Shown here: piece by piece, positions 47,301 through 49,199 of the stretch
Layout: every line of letters begins with the position of its first letter
Position numbering within the stretch: position 1 is the stretch's first letter
Assembly: GCA_905221605.1 (NCBI GenBank)
Contig: CAJNDS010002173.1
Coordinates: 512,501 to 576,500 of the forward strand
DNA: 64,000 nt
Direction of reading: 5' to 3'
Source: Symbiodinium natans
Taxonomy: Eukaryota; Sar; Dinophyceae; Suessiales; Symbiodiniaceae
Made by a program: the position numbers and the translations under genes
The notes under the pieces: model-generated
What the model was told of the DNA's origin: nothing
Database searches by the model: none
What the model saw: only the letters and a program-made list of their open reading frames with translations

Positions 47301-47862
47301 TCAGACTTGCAGTTTGCTAATGTAACCATTACCCTCCAAATGTTTGACAGCAATGCTCTTCTAATTGACCGGCAATCTTGTTACATTGTCGGGCCAATTC
47401 ATCAAATGCTTTGTCTCGTTCTTTGATTTACTCTGGTGCGAGTTGCTCTTATCGAAAGGGGAGAATAGATTCACGAGTGAACCTTTCCGGGAGGCCGCTC
47501 AGAGTTTCACAGGCCTCACGAGACCAGATCCGAAACCCTTAAACCCGAAAGCCCCCCCCCCCCAGGCATGAAGACCCTAGATACCTTCAAACCTCAACTA
47601 TCAAGTCCGTCAGCCCTCAGTGAACTTTGGCCTCTAGAGCATAGATGGGTGTTGCTAAACCAGGCCGACTTGCTAAACGATACAGGGCGGGGGGAGGGTC
47701 TTAGAAACGGATTCCTACAAGATCCCAAAAGCAAGGAACAACGAGAGAGATATTCCGTGCATGGCGCTGCAACACCGTCCGAAAGGGCTTGCAGAGGTTC
47801 AGCGCGCGCTTGAAGTACTCCCAGCTGGTGAGCTCTGGCACCTCACGAGGATGCTTCGAGGC
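16485..47862 (-). CDS. ABC subfamily B half-transporter, about 35 exons
   Basis: Read right to left, small islands join in frame into a membrane transporter that would use ATP to move an unknown substrate. Six helices come first, with landmarks KQDIAFFD, SRMTNDV, SWKLT, NIRTVRSFGA and WYGG. The nucleotide-binding domain follows: YPMRPE (A-loop), GRSGAGKS (Walker A), VVSQDTQ (Q-loop), RLSGGQRQR (signature), LLLLDEA (Walker B), SALDAE (D-loop), IAHRLST (H-loop). The predicted size of roughly 570-590 residues fits half-transporters, which work as dimers. Most introns start GC. At least 25 junctions keep phase exactly, which chance would not give. The 5'-most exons and start codon, the exon after Walker A, and the stretches around 26.9-30.3 kb and 17.5 kb remain unsettled. 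Membrane location in the cell cannot be told. Confidence 0.9.
16568..17400 (+). repeat. Heptamer arrays beyond the transporter stop
   Basis: TTTAGGG units (16570-16715) pass into a clean TTTGGGG block (16715-16768). More TTTAGGG/TTTCGGG units occupy 16920-17020 and 17240-17365. The 16770-16915 and 17020-17240 islands show no recognisable protein. Confidence 0.85.
17445..17510 (-). CDS. ABC transporter, possible exon before the last
   Basis: DMLLTEGAGRTLTK resembles the 'EELL..GG.Y..L' stretch that follows GTHE in ABCB proteins, and an AA|GAG donor would enter the last exon in phase. The upstream join is not clean, so this is tentative. Confidence 0.35.
17630..17688 (-). CDS. ABC transporter exon, post-H-loop
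   Basis: It encodes SDKIVVMDKGVVVEQGTHE, the strongly conserved segment after the H-loop. The acceptor is AAAG|GT and the donor GAG|GC. Confidence 0.9.
18404..18507. repeat. 52-base minisatellite, two units, containing CCCTAAA
   Basis: Two adjacent identical units run from ACTTGGGGTTCAGGGGTCTT through CCCTAAACCCTAAACCCTAA to GTCTTTAGCA. The heptamers have been copied as part of a larger repeat unit. Confidence 0.9.
18529..18563 (-). CDS. ABC transporter exon, H-loop
   Basis: It encodes MLIAHRLSTVM with the switch histidine. The acceptor is CGAG|G and the donor ATGG|GC; joining to the next exon gives VMGSDKIVV in frame. Confidence 0.9.
18570..19960. other. Transporter intron, array-poor, no gene assigned
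   Basis: It holds C-rich text at 18830-18900, a 19190-19500 island open on the plus strand (low-complexity R/P/T) and degenerate CCCTAAA at 19830-19985. No conserved motif is visible. Further 3' exons of the neighbouring ankyrin gene could be here. Confidence 0.5.
19991..20089 (-). CDS. Ubl-ankyrin gene 2 exon, ankyrin repeat
   Basis: It encodes DVRSPLGMATERGHIEVVRF then LLQAGADKD. The acceptor is TTCCAG|GT and the donor GAT|GT, in phase with the previous exon. Confidence 0.85.
19991..21803 (-). CDS. Ubiquitin-like + ankyrin-repeat gene 2, seven or more exons
   Basis: Minus-strand islands read in order as a ubiquitin-like half (VRSLKRRL, RFRQRLLSDGQ, ALEDAASLQGLTDLQLIL), a linker (LPAEQKDADRLTSAVKDG, LLEVVEDLLQL) and ankyrin repeats (GATPLCTACEHGHLEIARLL, RMACEMGHLELARLMVEAGA, GMATERGHIEVVRFLLQAGA). 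This layout is a large family in dinoflagellates; ankyrin repeats bind proteins and the ubiquitin-like fold may be regulatory, but the targets are unknown. Introns contain heptamer arrays and, at 20.77-20.88 kb, an inverted-repeat element. The first ubiquitin-like strand, the start and the 3' end are not found. The gene lies within a transporter intron. Confidence 0.75.
20100..20320 (+). repeat. TTTAGGGG/TTTGGGG array and (AT)n in an ankyrin-gene intron
   Basis: A G-strand array of mixed 7- and 8-base units (20103-20230) is followed by an (AT)n tract near 20293-20313. Confidence 0.9.
20450..20537 (-). CDS. Ubl-ankyrin gene 2 exon, ankyrin repeat
   Basis: It encodes RTPLRMACEMGHLELARLMV then EAGADKDK. 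The acceptor is CCCAG|G and the donor AAG|GC. Confidence 0.85.
20660..20712 (-). CDS. Ubl-ankyrin gene 2, probable small exon
   Basis: LLEADANIEKIS fits the end of an ankyrin repeat ('LLLEAGANIEK'). Edges are approximate. Confidence 0.55.
20771..20876. mobile_element. Complete inverted-repeat element (MITE-like) with 8-bp target duplication
   Basis: The terminal inverted repeats are about 35 bases, starting TTGGGAGGTTCCCCCTTATA and ending GGGGGAACATCCCAA. Flanks GTTTGAGG (20763-20770) and GTTTCAGG (20877-20884) form an 8-base duplication with one mismatch. It encodes nothing. It sits in an intron of the ankyrin gene. Confidence 0.85.
20943..21029 (-). CDS. Ubl-ankyrin gene 2 exon, ankyrin repeat
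   Basis: It encodes GIGATPLCTACEHGHLEIAR then LLL. The start may be 21029 or 21042. The donor CTG|GC lies inside the repeat, as in related genes. Confidence 0.75.
21186..21282 (-). CDS. Ubl-ankyrin gene 2 exon, linker
   Basis: It encodes LPFLPAEQKDADRLTSAVKD and onward to LLQL. The acceptor is CTCAG|G and the donor is CTT|GC. Confidence 0.75.
21448..21502 (-). CDS. Ubl-ankyrin gene 2 exon, ubiquitin-like part 2
   Basis: It encodes ALEDAASLQGLTDLQLIL. The acceptor is GACTCAG|GC, in phase with SDGQ. The 3' edge is approximate. Confidence 0.75.
21709..21803 (-). CDS. Ubl-ankyrin gene 2 exon, ubiquitin-like part 1
   Basis: It reads VDDVRSLKRRL and RFRQRLLSDGQ; the donor is CAG|GA. The ATG at 21803 is probably internal because the first strand of the fold is missing. 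Confidence 0.75.
21810..23190. repeat. Transporter intron arrays
   Basis: CCCTAAA (21545-21605, 22132-22205) and TTTAGGG blocks (22371-22435, 22525-22655, the latter starting with TTCAGGG units) are followed by C-rich degenerate text at 22660-22800. A CTCGAAACTTTCCTCGAAACT repeat lies at 23050-23090. Apart from the microexon at 22218 no coding is supported. Confidence 0.8.
22218..22231 (-). CDS. ABC transporter, possible 14-base microexon
   Basis: AEISK would bridge KVQQ and MLIAHRL in the correct phases. The donor side of the previous exon and the acceptor here share the repeat CAGGCCGA. It is shorter than the family spacing by about eight residues, so another exon may be the true one. Confidence 0.4.
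23194..23223 (-). CDS. ABC transporter exon, D-loop end
   Basis: Thirty bases encode DAENEGKVQQ. It completes the D-loop SALD with the preceding microexon. The acceptor is CTTAG|GAT and the donor CAG|GC. Confidence 0.85.
23280..23450 (+). repeat. TTTGGGG-type array
   Basis: Mixed TTTAGGG/TTTGGGG units end in about eight pure TTTGGGG units (23395-23447). Confidence 0.9.
23695..23709 (-). CDS. ABC transporter 15-base microexon (ATSAL)
   Basis: GAG|GCA at both the upstream donor and this acceptor allows DEA+TSAL to be formed exactly, then CTG|GC leads to DAENEG. The five residues are invariant ABC D-loop sequence, so despite its size the call is firm. Confidence 0.8.
23720..24590. other. Transporter intron, mostly unique
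   Basis: Unique, lower-GC sequence (23830-24110) is followed by short heptamer blocks at 24115-24165, 24210-24250, 24390-24480 and 24525-24570. No exon is seen besides Walker B at its left neighbour. Confidence 0.6.
24598..24625 (-). CDS. ABC transporter exon, Walker B
   Basis: It encodes KPSLLLLDE with the catalytic glutamate. The acceptor is GCGAG|G and the donor GAG|GC. Confidence 0.9.
24687..25075 (+). repeat. Longest TTTAGGG array in the window
   Basis: About 54 units, nearly all perfect TTTAGGG with rare deletions, lie in the intron between the Walker B and signature exons of the transporter. On the sense (minus) strand it reads CCCTAAA. Confidence 0.98.
25080..25755. other. Transporter intron, unique then CCCTAAA
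   Basis: The 25080-25640 stretch is unique and free of arrays, with short overlapping frames but no recognisable protein. CCCTAAA/CCCTGAA units occupy 25645-25748, right beside the signature exon. Confidence 0.6.
25760..25826 (-). CDS. ABC transporter exon, signature motif
   Basis: It encodes GEGGTRLSGGQRQRVAIAR followed by ALLR, the ABC signature. The acceptor is GGCAG|GG and the donor CTCAG|GC. Confidence 0.95.
25840..26440. repeat. Transporter intron arrays
   Basis: TTTAGGG/TTTTGGG units (25850-26005), CCCTAAA (26110-26225) and TTTAGGG (26338-26415) separate the signature exon from the exon at 26444. Confidence 0.9.
26444..26474 (-). CDS. ABC transporter exon before signature
   Basis: It encodes ELEDGYHSMIG, equivalent to 'LPDGYDTVVGE' in the family, and joins the signature exon through G|GC and AG|GG. 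Confidence 0.85.
26530..27415. repeat. Transporter intron arrays
   Basis: TTTAGGG with an embedded TTGAGGG run (26570-26765), CCCTAAA (26855-26885, 27000-27165) and degenerate G-strand units (27290-27415). The last block touches the stop codon of the ankyrin gene. Confidence 0.9.
26916..26939 (-). CDS. ABC transporter, probable 24-base exon
   Basis: ALARKSAR fits the 'AA..A.A..F' helix before ELEDGY; a GA donor with the repeat GAG joins it in phase. Evidence is moderate because the family is variable here. Confidence 0.5.
27415..28224 (-). CDS. Ubl-ankyrin gene 1, exon 2
   Basis: It is the longest continuous coding exon in the window (269 codons plus TAA). It starts TSSTEEVRSF and carries three or four ankyrin repeats, then hydrophobic segments. 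Confidence 0.8.
   Translation of the reverse strand: MTSSTEEVRSFIEWALWGWERRVLEMARCRHDPNQVADVENERQSPVQAASKRGHTRVLRLLLDAGGDRDCALRAASGAGHVQIVRMLLDAPRTAEGLTSHGIRRSLVAASSCGQEHIVCLLLDAGALDFSDRGWRKTLALALVATYVSSDRFSVAIFVALPLVVIVQPTYEAMLCMQLLLLSMPWTTFRLGPGSGPSRPAILTALLPPIMLSFQSSLRVPFLVLLLVLVFVWPTQILSVSFEKRFLVSTSRSSLSATPDSYTLLSLQQ
27415..28549 (-). CDS. Ubiquitin-like + ankyrin gene 1, two exons, membrane tail
   Basis: Exon 1 (28549-28331) encodes a ubiquitin-like domain: MLRVWRPSGQELAAIPLSEL, VPKFRQNLVHGSEILED, LQLVVLPF. Exon 2 (28224-27415) continues in phase with ankyrin repeats (SPVQAASKRGHTRVLRLLLD, CALRAASGAGHVQIVRMLLD, SLVAASSCGQEHIVCLLLDA) and then several hydrophobic stretches (VAIFVALPLVVIV, VPFLVLLLVLVFVW) that look like membrane helices. 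The product is 342 residues. The start is the first ATG of the domain; an upstream in-frame ATG at 28678 is possible. The single intron is GT-AG with GTGACG repeated at both ends. Ubl-ankyrin proteins are abundant in dinoflagellates; function and partners are unknown. The gene is nested in a transporter intron on the same strand, and its TAA stop lies at the edge of a heptamer array. Confidence 0.8.
28225..28330 (-). other. Intron of Ubl-ankyrin gene 1 with GTGACG border repeat
   Basis: A 106-base intron runs from GTGACGCGG to GGAGTTTAG and is followed by GTGACGTCTT. The six-base repeat at both borders makes the exact junction ambiguous. The intron has no heptamer array. Confidence 0.75.
28331..28549 (-). 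CDS. Ubl-ankyrin gene 1, exon 1
   Basis: Seventy-three codons hold the whole ubiquitin-like fold ending LPF; the donor is TTT|GTGACG. Confidence 0.8.
28680..30250. other. Transporter intron 5' of ankyrin gene 1
   Basis: Unique sequence to 29140, poly-G at 29160-29175, CCCTAAA variants to 29260, an (AT)n tract at 29367-29385, CCCTAAA (29550-29615, 29710-29780), TTTAGGG with TCTAGGG units (29890-30060) and CCCTAAA (30135-30235). No exon is supported. Confidence 0.7.
30258..30298 (-). CDS. ABC transporter, probable exon
   Basis: MLHGDLFQITSSS would follow LFWVSLEEN, matching 'LFA.SI.ENI.YG' in the family. Boundaries are approximate. Confidence 0.5.
30538..30564 (-). CDS. ABC transporter exon after Q-loop
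   Basis: It encodes LFWVSLEEN, joining VVSQDTQ in phase 0 through CAG|GC and CCAG|C. Confidence 0.7.
30690..31110. repeat. Arrays flanking the Q-loop exon
   Basis: TTTAGGG units at 30695-30812 and 30890-30962 bracket the Q-loop exon; CCCTAAA units follow at 31050-31105. Confidence 0.95.
30837..30867 (-). CDS. ABC transporter exon, Q-loop
   Basis: It encodes RVGVVSQDTQ with the Q-loop glutamine. The acceptor is CCAAG|G and the donor CAG|GC. Confidence 0.9.
31141..31217 (-). CDS. ABC transporter exon between Walker A and Q-loop
   Basis: It encodes GTILKGGHILVNGRPLTEYN then LRLYR, the family's 'G.ILIDG.DI..LNLR'. The donor AA|GC joins the Q-loop exon in phase. The 5' end may extend to 31235. 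Confidence 0.85.
31260..32520. other. Transporter intron, degenerate repeats
   Basis: Short arrays (31265-31345, 32222-32275, 32385-32465) and C- and A-rich degenerate text at 31630-31950. An inverted junction CCCTAAACCCTAGGGTTTAGGG lies at 32445-32466. Confidence 0.7.
31503..31522 (-). CDS. ABC transporter, possible small exon
   Basis: LLNILA after a GCTCAG acceptor would continue GKSA as in 'GKSTLLKLL.RFY'. The downstream phase does not fit cleanly, so this is tentative. Confidence 0.35.
32525..32577 (-). CDS. ABC transporter exon, Walker A
   Basis: It encodes AGQTVAVVGRSGAGKSA with an intact P-loop. The acceptor is TTCAG|GT. The 3' end is placed at GCC|GC, though a few bases more are possible. 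Confidence 0.9.
32605..32735 (+). repeat. TTTAGGG/CTTAGGG array beside the Walker A exon
   Basis: TTTAGGG, then seven CTTAGGG units, then TTTAGGG(G) units. It starts about 30 bases from the exon's acceptor. Confidence 0.95.
32740..33460. other. Low-GC unique segment in a transporter intron
   Basis: About 700 bases without arrays and with clearly lower GC than the surroundings. A 79-codon plus-strand frame (32916-33155) shows no recognisable protein. It may be an inserted sequence. Confidence 0.5.
33470..33536 (-). CDS. ABC transporter exon, A-loop
   Basis: It encodes AIKFLYPMRPENVVLQSCSF then SI, including the A-loop tyrosine. The acceptor is GCAAG|GC and the donor ATAG|GC. Confidence 0.9.
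34492..34645. mobile_element. Second type of inverted-repeat element
   Basis: The ends match as inverted repeats of about 50 bases: AATGGGAACCC...GAACCCCAAGAATG...TAGGAA on the left and TTCCTACCCCATTCTTGGGG...GGGTTCCCAT on the right, around a 40-base core. It encodes nothing. A target duplication is not clear. Located in a transporter intron. Confidence 0.7.
34683..34870. repeat. CCCCAAACA-type short tandem sequence
   Basis: Irregular tandem CCCCAAACACC and related 9-12 base units. Open frames of W, G, V, F and L on the minus strand are translations of it. Confidence 0.8.
34895..34973 (-). CDS. ABC transporter exon, linker to nucleotide-binding domain
   Basis: It encodes LASLQRFEIIDLEPDIPGDD then GDVDL, the usual 'RVFEIID..P.I' linker. 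At 79 bases it is the longest firm exon. Confidence 0.85.
34990..35150. repeat. Three direct repeats of about 40-50 bases
   Basis: A unit TTAAAGGAAAGTATAGGGGG followed by GATAAGATGCCCAAT recurs at about 34999, 35055 and 35103, the middle copy diverged. It sits right beside a transporter exon. Confidence 0.8.
35290..36085. repeat. Transporter intron arrays
   Basis: TTTAGGG (35290-35335, 35525-35605), CCCTAAA (35740-35835, 36015-36070). The 35335-35515 island is open on the plus strand but unassigned. Confidence 0.85.
36091..36143 (-). CDS. ABC transporter exon, helix 6 end
   Basis: It encodes TSITNLNGMLNTLVAFL. A GA donor (CTCAG|GA) joins RELASLQRFE. Confidence 0.75.
36180..36590 (+). repeat. 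TTTGGGG block and mixed G-strand arrays
   Basis: TTTAGGG passes into about twelve pure TTTGGGG units (36205-36285); further TTTAGGG/TTGAGGG variants fill 36425-36570. Confidence 0.95.
36672..36985 (-). repeat. Long CCCTAAA array
   Basis: About 44 units with few changes, ending in CCCCAAA units. It lies in the intron between the two halves of helix 6. Confidence 0.98.
37092..37137 (-). CDS. ABC transporter exon, helix 6
   Basis: It encodes IGHLITFNLYWNMLN, matching 'GQLITFQLYWNMMN' of related half-transporters. The acceptor is CCAAG|G and the donor AAT|GC. Confidence 0.9.
37506..37537. mobile_element. Single end of the TTGGGATGTTCC element family
   Basis: AAGGACTGTTAGTATAAGGG followed by GGAACATCCCAA is one terminus only. 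No matching left end is nearby. Confidence 0.7.
37615..37790 (+). repeat. TTTAGGG array
   Basis: About 20 units with a few CTTAGGG and TTTTGGG variants, between two transporter exons. Confidence 0.95.
37850..37918 (-). CDS. ABC transporter exon, helix 5
   Basis: It encodes YLDFAATILILWYGGFAVLG then DG with the conserved WYGG. The acceptor is ATCAG|G and the donor CA|GC. Confidence 0.9.
37984..38074. mobile_element. Complete inverted-repeat element with perfect 8-bp target duplication
   Basis: The ends are TTGGGATGTTCCCCCTTGTA and TATAAGGGGGAACATCCCAA. The flanks TGTATAGG at 37976-37983 and 38075-38082 are identical. It is 91 bases long and non-coding, located in the transporter intron between exons 37850-37918 and 38708-38753. 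Confidence 0.9.
38560..38945. repeat. Opposed arrays around a transporter exon
   Basis: TTTAGGG variants at 38560-38695 and CCCTAAA/CCCTGAA units at 38803-38945 flank exon 38708-38753. Confidence 0.95.
38708..38753 (-). CDS. ABC transporter exon, between helices 4 and 5
   Basis: It encodes MKDAYASAGVSAIT. The phases on both sides fit exactly (G|GC and CA|GC). Confidence 0.75.
38979..39024 (-). CDS. ABC transporter exon, cytoplasmic loop 2
   Basis: It encodes EVTAFRRHIDQALHG, continuing NIRTVRSFGADSL. The acceptor is CCAAG|G. The donor could be G|GT or G|GA. Confidence 0.8.
39050..39430. repeat. Opposed arrays in a transporter intron
   Basis: TTTAGGG to TTTGGGG (39053-39200) and CCCTAAA (39297-39420), with a small unique gap. 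Confidence 0.95.
39520..39900. repeat. TTTAGGG, TTTCGGG and TTTAGCG variant blocks
   Basis: TTTAGGG then TTTCGGG at 39525-39575; TTTAGCG repeated four times at 39816-39848, followed by CTTAGGG units. The exon 39641-39688 lies between. Confidence 0.85.
39641..39688 (-). CDS. ABC transporter exon, IRTVRSF motif
   Basis: It encodes ALRNIRTVRSFGADSL, a hallmark of ABCB coupling helices. The acceptor is CCCAG|GC and the donor CTG|GC. Confidence 0.95.
40064..40121 (-). CDS. ABC transporter exon before IRTVRSF
   Basis: It encodes QLNMAIRVNMADANAVSTE; the join STEA-LRNIRTV is exact with GAG|GC and AG|GC. Confidence 0.95.
40145..40215 (+). repeat. TTTAGGG array
   Basis: About nine units in the intron between exons 40064-40121 and 40550-40614. 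CCCTAAA units at 39978-40020 and 40789-40840 and G-strand variants at 40940-41005 fill the neighbouring introns. Confidence 0.9.
40550..40614 (-). CDS. ABC transporter exon, helix 4
   Basis: It encodes VLAATMIGPVVYLTGVYAKW then S. The acceptor is GAGAG|GT and the donor AA|GC. Confidence 0.9.
40869..40896 (-). CDS. ABC transporter exon, SWKLT motif
   Basis: Twenty-eight bases encode CLFTSWKLT. The acceptor is CCCAG|GTGC; the previous donor also reads GTGC, a direct repeat. Confidence 0.9.
41541..41588 (-). CDS. ABC transporter exon, helix 3
   Basis: It encodes NTFLTSILRLIGGLF. It joins a GA donor upstream and uses a GT donor (AT|GTGC). Confidence 0.9.
41600..42100. other. Transporter intron, few repeats
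   Basis: This is one of the few transporter introns with only weak heptamer content (41640-41670). Overlapping plus-strand frames at 41672-42214 run antisense to the exon at 42111-42168 and show no recognisable protein. Confidence 0.55.
42111..42168 (-). CDS. ABC transporter exon, cytoplasmic loop 1
   Basis: It encodes QLTSRMTNDVAAVVQPVR with the conserved SR.TND. The acceptor is CTGCAG|GC and the donor CA|GA. Confidence 0.9.
42354..42411 (-). CDS. ABC transporter exon, KQDIAFFD motif
   Basis: It encodes VMFESLVKQDIAFFDGTMT. The acceptor is TTGAG|GT and the donor ACAG|GC. This motif ends helix 2 in ABCB proteins. Confidence 0.95.
42488..42845. repeat. Opposed arrays in a transporter intron
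   Basis: CCCTAAA/CCCTGAA (42488-42570) and TTTAGGG/TTGAGGG (42727-42845) around a unique core. Confidence 0.9.
43323..43347 (-). CDS. ABC transporter, probable 25-base exon
   Basis: SVCVEIVQ bridges FGSVQR and VMFESLVKQD in phase through CG|GC and CCCAG|G. The 3' donor reads CAG|AGGAGG and is not a standard type, so the exact end is uncertain. Confidence 0.6.
43366..43391. repeat. (AC)n dinucleotide tract
   Basis: About twelve AC units immediately left of the inverted-repeat element at 43401. Confidence 0.95.
43401..43484. mobile_element. Inverted-repeat element, diverged copy
   Basis: TTGGGATGTTTCCCCTTTTG ... TAGAAGGGGGAACATCCCA, with about 30-base terminal repeats. An 8-base target duplication is not obvious here. 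It lies in a transporter intron. Confidence 0.8.
43645..43733 (-). repeat. CCCTAAA array
   Basis: About eleven units in the intron between exons 43323-43347 and 43763-43816. Confidence 0.95.
43763..43816 (-). CDS. ABC transporter exon, helix 2
   Basis: It encodes LTYLLLSIFTMLFGSVQ, a clear membrane helix. The acceptor is CGAG|G and the donor CG|GC. Confidence 0.85.
44087..44600. repeat. Minisatellite with unit GGACCATTTCTGAGCC
   Basis: More than a dozen irregular units of 16-37 bases share CGGACCATTTCTGAGCC and a TTTTTGGGCTC part. The minus strand stays open for nearly 200 codons in three frames, reading AQKWSG/RLRNGP/GSEMVR, because the unit lacks stop codons. That is not evidence for a protein. 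It lies in a transporter intron. Confidence 0.9.
44604..45135. repeat. Three dispersed direct repeats of 85-150 bases
   Basis: CCCTCCCCAATCG, AGGACCAAAAATCAAAGGGA, GCCCAAGGCATAAAC and the tail GTATAAGCATCATAA recur at about 44608-44756, 44829-44912 (partial) and 44977-45126. They carry CCCTAAACCCGCCAAAA inside the unit. No gene. Confidence 0.85.
45343..45460 (-). repeat. CCCTAAA array
   Basis: About 13 good units followed by variants, in a transporter intron. Confidence 0.95.
45573..45857. mobile_element. Enlarged inverted-repeat element with internal tandem repeats and 8-bp target duplication
   Basis: The termini GGATGTTGCCCCTTAG and AAGGGGTAACATCCCAA belong to the TTGGGATGTTCC family. The interior holds five to six copies of a 30-37 base unit, CCCATTCTAATCCCTATTAA then GGACTGTTAGTATTGCCC, made from the terminal repeat itself. 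The flanks CCTGAACC at 45565-45572 and 45858-45865 are identical. Confidence 0.85.
45939..45973 (-). CDS. ABC transporter exon, helix 2 start
   Basis: It encodes TFVRMAFFFAL and uses a GC donor with the direct repeat GAG, giving FALELTYLLLS. Confidence 0.75.
46266..46345 (-). repeat. CCCTAAA array
   Basis: About ten units, ending within a few bases of the donor of exon 46349-46417. Confidence 0.95.
46349..46417 (-). CDS. ABC transporter exon, helix 1 end
   Basis: It encodes VGRVLLPRFQGDIINSLIDQ then NRE, the usual 'LLP...G.LID' end of helix 1. The acceptor is GCAG|GT and the donor GAG|GC. Confidence 0.9.
46438..46597 (-). repeat. CCCTAAA array
   Basis: About 22 units starting about 20 bases from the acceptor of exon 46349-46417. 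Arrays thus lie on both sides of that exon. Confidence 0.95.
46891..46951 (-). CDS. ABC transporter exon, helix 1 start
   Basis: It encodes CAVACTIITQVSSLAFFGKI. The acceptor is GCGAG|G, and a GT donor with the repeat GT leads to VGRVLLP. Confidence 0.75.
46990..47470. other. Low-GC segment with internal direct repeat, in a transporter intron
   Basis: This AT-richer stretch has no arrays. About 60 bases around 47215-47265 (CACTTCACATTACGTCAGAA, AGTTTGCTGATTTAGC) recur with changes at 47283-47330 (CTTTACATTAAGTCAGACTT, AGTTTGCTAATGTAAC). An 89-codon plus-strand frame spans it but has no recognisable family. Possibly an inserted element. Confidence 0.5.
47768..47862 (-). CDS. ABC transporter exon, N-terminal region
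   Basis: It encodes PELTSWEYFKRALNLCKPFR then TVLQ, like the elbow helix before helix 1. The 3' donor is CA|GC. The 5' edge may be 47841 or 47862. The start codon must lie in an exon further right that I could not identify. Confidence 0.75.
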
Positions 47863-47870
47863 TTCCAAAA

Positions 47871-48110
47871 ACCCTAAACCCTAAACTCTAAATCCCTGAA
47901 CCCCTAAACCCTAAACCCTAGGCCCTGAAAGACCAAACCCCAGGCCTGCATAGGGGTGCAGGGCTTTGGAGCATGGTTTTGGAGGGTTTGGGTTCAGGGT
48001 TCAGGATTCAGGGGTTGAGGTAGGAGGCTCTGGGCTTTCCAAGAGAGCCCAAAACATCCTGAGCCGTCATAGCCACCCTCCATCCAAAATTCCAACTCCT
48101 AAGCCCTAAA
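47871..48110. repeat. Short CCCTAAA arrays, no exon assigned
   Basis: CCCTAAA variants at 47871-47935 and G-rich degenerate text at 47985-48015. The missing 5' exons of the transporter may be in or beyond this region; a minus-strand ATG near 48088 reads MTAQDVLGSLGKPRAS but its splice link is unclear. Confidence 0.5.
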
Positions 48111-48299
48111 CCCTAAACTGCCGAGAGCGCCGCTGTCCATATGCATGGGCGCTCGAGGCTTCGACCGAGGTCCCCGACCGAGCGTCTCCACAGAACGGTA
48201 AGGGTAGGGTAAAGCCTCCCGTACGAGACGGCAGTGACTGGCTACGCCTCAGACCTAGGGCGTCAGCCCTAATAGAATTAAGACCAAAAACACTAAAAG

Positions 48300-48740
48300 A
48301 CGCCAATGGTGCGAGGTTTGGGGGTACCCCCGGGCAATTCCGGGGCCCTGAGCTGGCAGATTCCGAACCCCCCCCCCCCTTCTGGGCGGCTCCTGCAACG
48401 GCCTTGGGACCCACCTGGAACCCCCTACATTTTGCTGGGACCGCCTGGAGGGCCTCCCAGGGCGGCCCCTGAGACCCCCCCTGAGGGGCCTCAAGCCCGC
48501 CCAAGGCCTTACGTGCTACACCCTGAAACCTCCTCTGACACCCCCCTCAAACCGCCCTGCGACTCCCTGACCCCCAAACCTTCTTGTGGGACCCTCAAGC
48601 GCCTGGGACCCCCCTACGACCCCCCCTGAAACCCTTCTGACCTTTCCTGGGACAAAAGGACCCCCTGGCACCTTGGCCTCCTGCGAGCGCTTGTGAGGAC
48701 CCTAACTGTTCCTGACACCCTGAAACCTCTGCGAATCCTG
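48300..48740. other. C-rich unique stretch
   Basis: ACCCCCCTGARGGCC-like irregular text. Open frames on both strands are rich in P, G and A. No protein is recognised. Confidence 0.5.
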
Positions 48741-49085
48741 GGACCGGCCGAGGCCCCTGCTACCCCCTATACCGTTTTCGAGATCCAGGATTTGCCCAGA
48801 CCCGTAATGAAAATGTGGGTTTTTCGTCTTGCAATCGAAAAGCAGGGGCCGGCCGAGGCCCCTGCTACCCGCTACCTCTTTGCTGCTCTGTTGGCTACAT
48901 GAAGCCCCGAGATCCAGGATTTGCCCAGACCCTTAAGAAAATTTTTTTAGTATTGCAAATCGACGGTTTTGGGCACCCTCCATTTTAAAAAGCAGGGGCC
49001 GGCCGAGGCCCCTGCTACCCCCGACCGTTTTTGCTGCCCTTTCAAGCCCGAAAATGTGGGTTTTTGGTATTGCAATTGACGGTCT
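48741..49085. repeat. Tandem repeat, about three units of 110-150 bases
   Basis: GGGGCCGGCCGAGGCCCCTG, a strong palindrome-like core, recurs at 48742, 48846 and 48996. Each copy is followed by TGCCCAGACCC and AAAATGTGGGTTTTT-type text. No coding is supported. Confidence 0.85.
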
Positions 49086-49199
49086 TCCATTTTACTCCGT
49101 GAAAGCTCCAAGAAGCCTACGAGCCACTGACAGGCTCCATGAAGCTCGGGAGACCCCGCCCTGCTCTTTCTCTGCAAAAAGCAAGAAAGCCCCCCTTGA

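Noticed and set aside
47157-47426. 89-codon plus-strand frame with hydrophobic residues
   Set aside because: It lies in a low-GC repeat-containing intron segment. The residues follow composition and no family is recognisable.
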